Assembly: GCA_963791495.1 (NCBI GenBank)
Contig: CAWBST010000010.1
Span: 124,001 to 188,000 of the forward strand
Length of the DNA: 64,000 nucleotides
Direction of reading: 5' to 3'
Origin: JAMXLO01 sp963791495
Lineage (GTDB): Bacteria; Pseudomonadota; Alphaproteobacteria; Acetobacterales; Acetobacteraceae
Numbering within the stretch: the stretch's first letter is position 1; every line of letters starts with the position of its first letter. Positions 61,981-64,000 of this stretch are shown piece by piece. Both the position numbers and the translations under genes were made by a program. The notes beneath the pieces were generated by a model. It saw only the letters and a list, made by a program, of their open reading frames with translations, did no database searches and had not been told where the DNA came from.

Positions 61981-62915
61981 TGCTTCACCCGCGGATCGAT
62001 AATGCCGTAGGTCAGGTCGGTGATCAGGTTCACGATCACGATCAGGAAGCAGTAGATCACCATCAGCCCCTGCAGCATCGTGTAGTCGCGCTGGTTCAGC
62101 GCGCCGACGATGATCTTGCCCAGGCCAGGACGGTTGAACACGATCTCGGTCAGCACCGAGTTGCCGATCAGGATGCCGATGTAGAGGCCGACGACTGTCA
62201 CCACCGGCATCGCCGCGTTGCGCAGCCCGTGACGCCAGACGACGCGGCGCCACGGAATACCCTTGGCACGCGCGGTGCGGATGTAGTCCTCGCCCAGCAC
62301 CGACAGCATGGCGCTGCGGGTCACGCGCGTGATGTAGGCGGCCATGACCAGGCCCAACGTCGCTGCCGGCAGCACAAGCTTGTCGAGCCGGTCAATCGGG
62401 TCGCTGAGATTCGCATTGCCGATCACCGGGAACAGCCGCCAGTGCAGCGCGAAGACCAGCAGGATGAAGATGCCGGAGACGAACACCGGGAATGACAGGC
62501 CGATCAGCGACAGCAGGCGAGCGGCGTAGTCGATCGGACCGTTGCGATGCAGAGACGCCCAGATGCCGGCCGGCACGCCGATGATGCTGCCGACGAGCAG
62601 CGATGCCAGCGTGAGATCGATGGTGTGCGGCAGCACGGCGCCGACATCCGACACGATCGGCCGGCCAGTCACCATCGAGTTGCCGAAGTCGCCCGACAGC
62701 GACTGGCCGAGGAAGTCGACATATTGCCGCCAGATCGGCTTGTCGAGACCGAGCTTCGCCTGCAGCGCAGCGACGCCTTCTGGTGTCGCCCGGTCACCGA
62801 GGATGGCGATCGCGGGATCGCCCGGCACGACGCGGACGATCAGGAAGACAAGGGTAAGGACGGCCAGAAGTGTCGGGATTGCCGCGATCAGACGACGGAT
62901 GATGTAGAAGATCAT
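61977..62915 (-). CDS. Peptide ABC transporter permease (DppB type)
   Basis: 312 residues; MIFYIIRRLIAAIPTLLAVL and DYIRTARAKGIPWRRVVWRH are DppB hallmarks, with six membrane segments. Paired with the DppC-type gene (four-base overlap) and preceded by the binding protein gene with a hairpin in the 52-base gap. Confidence 0.94.
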   Translation of the reverse strand: MIFYIIRRLIAAIPTLLAVLTLVFLIVRVVPGDPAIAILGDRATPEGVAALQAKLGLDKPIWRQYVDFLGQSLSGDFGNSMVTGRPIVSDVGAVLPHTIDLTLASLLVGSIIGVPAGIWASLHRNGPIDYAARLLSLIGLSFPVFVSGIFILLVFALHWRLFPVIGNANLSDPIDRLDKLVLPAATLGLVMAAYITRVTRSAMLSVLGEDYIRTARAKGIPWRRVVWRHGLRNAAMPVVTVVGLYIGILIGNSVLTEIVFNRPGLGKIIVGALNQRDYTMLQGLMVIYCFLIVIVNLITDLTYGIIDPRVKQ

Positions 62916-62921
62916 GTCATT

Positions 62922-62949
62922 CCCTCTCCGCCCCGAGGGGCGGAGAGGG
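62922..62949 (-). promoter_or_regulatory. Hairpin between binding protein and DppB-type permease
   Basis: Perfect 13-base stem CCCTCTCCGCCCC / GGGGCGGAGAGGG with a two-base loop. It lies after the binding-protein stop (62968) and seven bases upstream of the DppB-type ATG (62915), covering the region of its ribosome site. Such hairpins commonly give more binding protein than permease. Could also be a copy of a genome repeat. Confidence 0.6.
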
Positions 62950-62967
62950 CCAGGGTGAGGTGGGGGA

Positions 62968-64000
62968 TCACTTGAAGTGAGTCGCCTCGGTGATCATCGG
63001 GCCAAGCGACATCGATCCTTCCAGCTTGTAGCCGTAGTCCAGATTGTCGTGCCGCGCGTAGACCTGCAGCGTCTCGAACATCGGCACCGCGCACACCTTC
63101 GCCACGATCTTCTTCTGCGCCTCTCCCCAAAGCGCCAGCTGCTTCGCCTTGTCGGTCTCGCCGCGCGCCGCGTCGATCTCCTTGTCGGCCACGTCGCAAT
63201 GACTGAAGTTGGTGACCGCGGTCGGCGTCTTGACGATGCTGCGCGAGTGGAAGAACTGCGTCAGATAGACGTCGGCCACCGGAAACCGCGCAGCCGAGTA
63301 GTACACGATCGGACTGAGGTCCTGACGGATCTGCTGGTGGAACGTGGCGTGCTCGACCACCTGCATATCGAGATTGATGCCCGCGCGCTTGAGCTGCGCC
63401 TGGAACACCTGCGCCGCAGTGAACATCTCGGGAAGCTGCGTCTGGATCGTCTTTATGGTGATGCCGTCCGGATAACCCGCCTCCTTCAGCAGCGCCTTCG
63501 CCTTCGCGACGTCGTTCTGCGGCAACCCTGTGTCGGCGGTGAAGCCGAGATTGGCGCGCGGGATGACGCCCTGGCCCTCGCGGCTGACATCGGCGCCGCG
63601 CCAGCGCACCAGCTCCGGCCGGTTGATCGCGTAGGCGATCGCCTGGCGGACACGGATGTCGTCGAGCGGTTTCGCGGTGACGTTCAGATGCAGCTCCGCC
63701 AGCTCGGCCGGCGCGAACACATCGACGATGGTGTGCGGCTCTGCCTTGGTGCGGTTGACCCAGGCCTGGTCGGCGCGGCCGTAGTTCACGTCGAGCTCGC
63801 CGCTCTGGAACGCGAGATCGCGCGAGGCATCGGACGGAATGAAGCGGTAGCTGATCTTCTTGATCTTCGGCGCGCCGCGGAAATATGCGTCGTTCGCGAC
63901 CAACTCGAGCGACTGATTCGGCGTGACGGAGGCGAAGGCGAACGGCCCGGTGCCGATCGGGTTGCGCTTGAAGTCGTCACCACGCTGCTCCACCGCCTTC
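62968..64000 (-). CDS. Peptide ABC transporter substrate-binding protein (partial)
   Basis: Family-5 binding protein, C-terminal 343 or so residues in the window; the N-terminus is off the right edge. Features: GTGPFAFASVTPNQSLELVA, IRVRQAIAYAINRPELV, FRGAPKIKKISYRF. Receptor for the DppBC-type permeases and DppF-type ATPase downstream. Ligand unknown; the operon's amidohydrolase suggests ureido or peptide compounds (inference). Confidence 0.9.
   Translation of the reverse strand, partial: KAVEQRGDDFKRNPIGTGPFAFASVTPNQSLELVANDAYFRGAPKIKKISYRFIPSDASRDLAFQSGELDVNYGRADQAWVNRTKAEPHTIVDVFAPAELAELHLNVTAKPLDDIRVRQAIAYAINRPELVRWRGADVSREGQGVIPRANLGFTADTGLPQNDVAKAKALLKEAGYPDGITIKTIQTQLPEMFTAAQVFQAQLKRAGINLDMQVVEHATFHQQIRQDLSPIVYYSAARFPVADVYLTQFFHSRSIVKTPTAVTNFSHCDVADKEIDAARGETDKAKQLALWGEAQKKIVAKVCAVPMFETLQVYARHDNLDYGYKLEGSMSLGPMITEATHFK

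Overview
The window looks like chromosomal DNA of a G+C-rich Gram-negative bacterium. The aerobic benzoyl-CoA (box) genes, the oligopeptide and sugar ABC transporters, CoaBC, UbiE, an AmpR/beta-lactamase pair and the repeated G+C-rich hairpins suggest an alphaproteobacterium, perhaps Rhodospirillales/Acetobacteraceae or a rhizobial relative. That assignment is inference only. I see no rRNA, tRNA, CRISPR array, integrase or transposase.

Layout. 0-4.5 kb (minus strand): benzoate-CoA ligase, an alpha/beta hydrolase, boxC and a truncated boxB in one coupled operon for aerobic benzoate degradation. 4.6-7 kb: upp, an amidase and an NTF2-like protein. 7-13.5 kb (minus): a probable arabinoside operon (unknown gene with a frameshift, sugar-binding protein, two permeases, GH127 glycosidase). 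13.7-18.6 kb (plus): an NHL propeller protein and an iron/polyamine-type ABC transporter. 18.7-26.8 kb: mixed housekeeping genes (LLM oxidoreductase with a frameshift, sirtuin, MFS, YeeE pair, GNAT, coaBC, ubiE, mutM, enoyl-CoA hydratase with a frameshift).

26.9-42 kb is the most unusual part. It holds a FecR/DUF4384 protein, two DUF4399 proteins, a secreted caspase-FGE fusion coupled to a CsgG-like lipoprotein, a CRP-type regulator, a CHASE2 nucleotide cyclase, an OmpA protein, four small secreted proteins (one with five 35-residue curlin-like repeats), an orphan secreted protein, and a promoter-EACC1-caspase pair. A CRP-type box lies between the CsgG/caspase operon and the crp gene. The cyclase, the CRP protein, the box and the caspase/CsgG operon together suggest a cyclic-nucleotide-controlled cell-envelope or conflict system. 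This is a hypothesis.

42-47 kb: sugar-acid and keto-acid catabolism (two HpcH/HpaI aldolases, VOC protein, altronate/galactarate dehydratase-like protein, nitronate monooxygenase). 47-53 kb (minus): peptide ABC transporter with murQ, and an alcohol dehydrogenase. 53-55.4 kb: cstA and its small partner. 55.5-57.4 kb: divergent ampR and an L2-like class A beta-lactamase. 57.6-64 kb (minus): a second peptide ABC operon with a nucleotidyltransferase, a histidine phosphatase and an M20 amidohydrolase, cut by the window end.

Four otherwise intact genes each carry exactly one extra nucleotide. That pattern points to base-calling errors or very recent inactivation. G+C-rich hairpin repeats recur at gene junctions and are translated into the N-termini of some predicted proteins.
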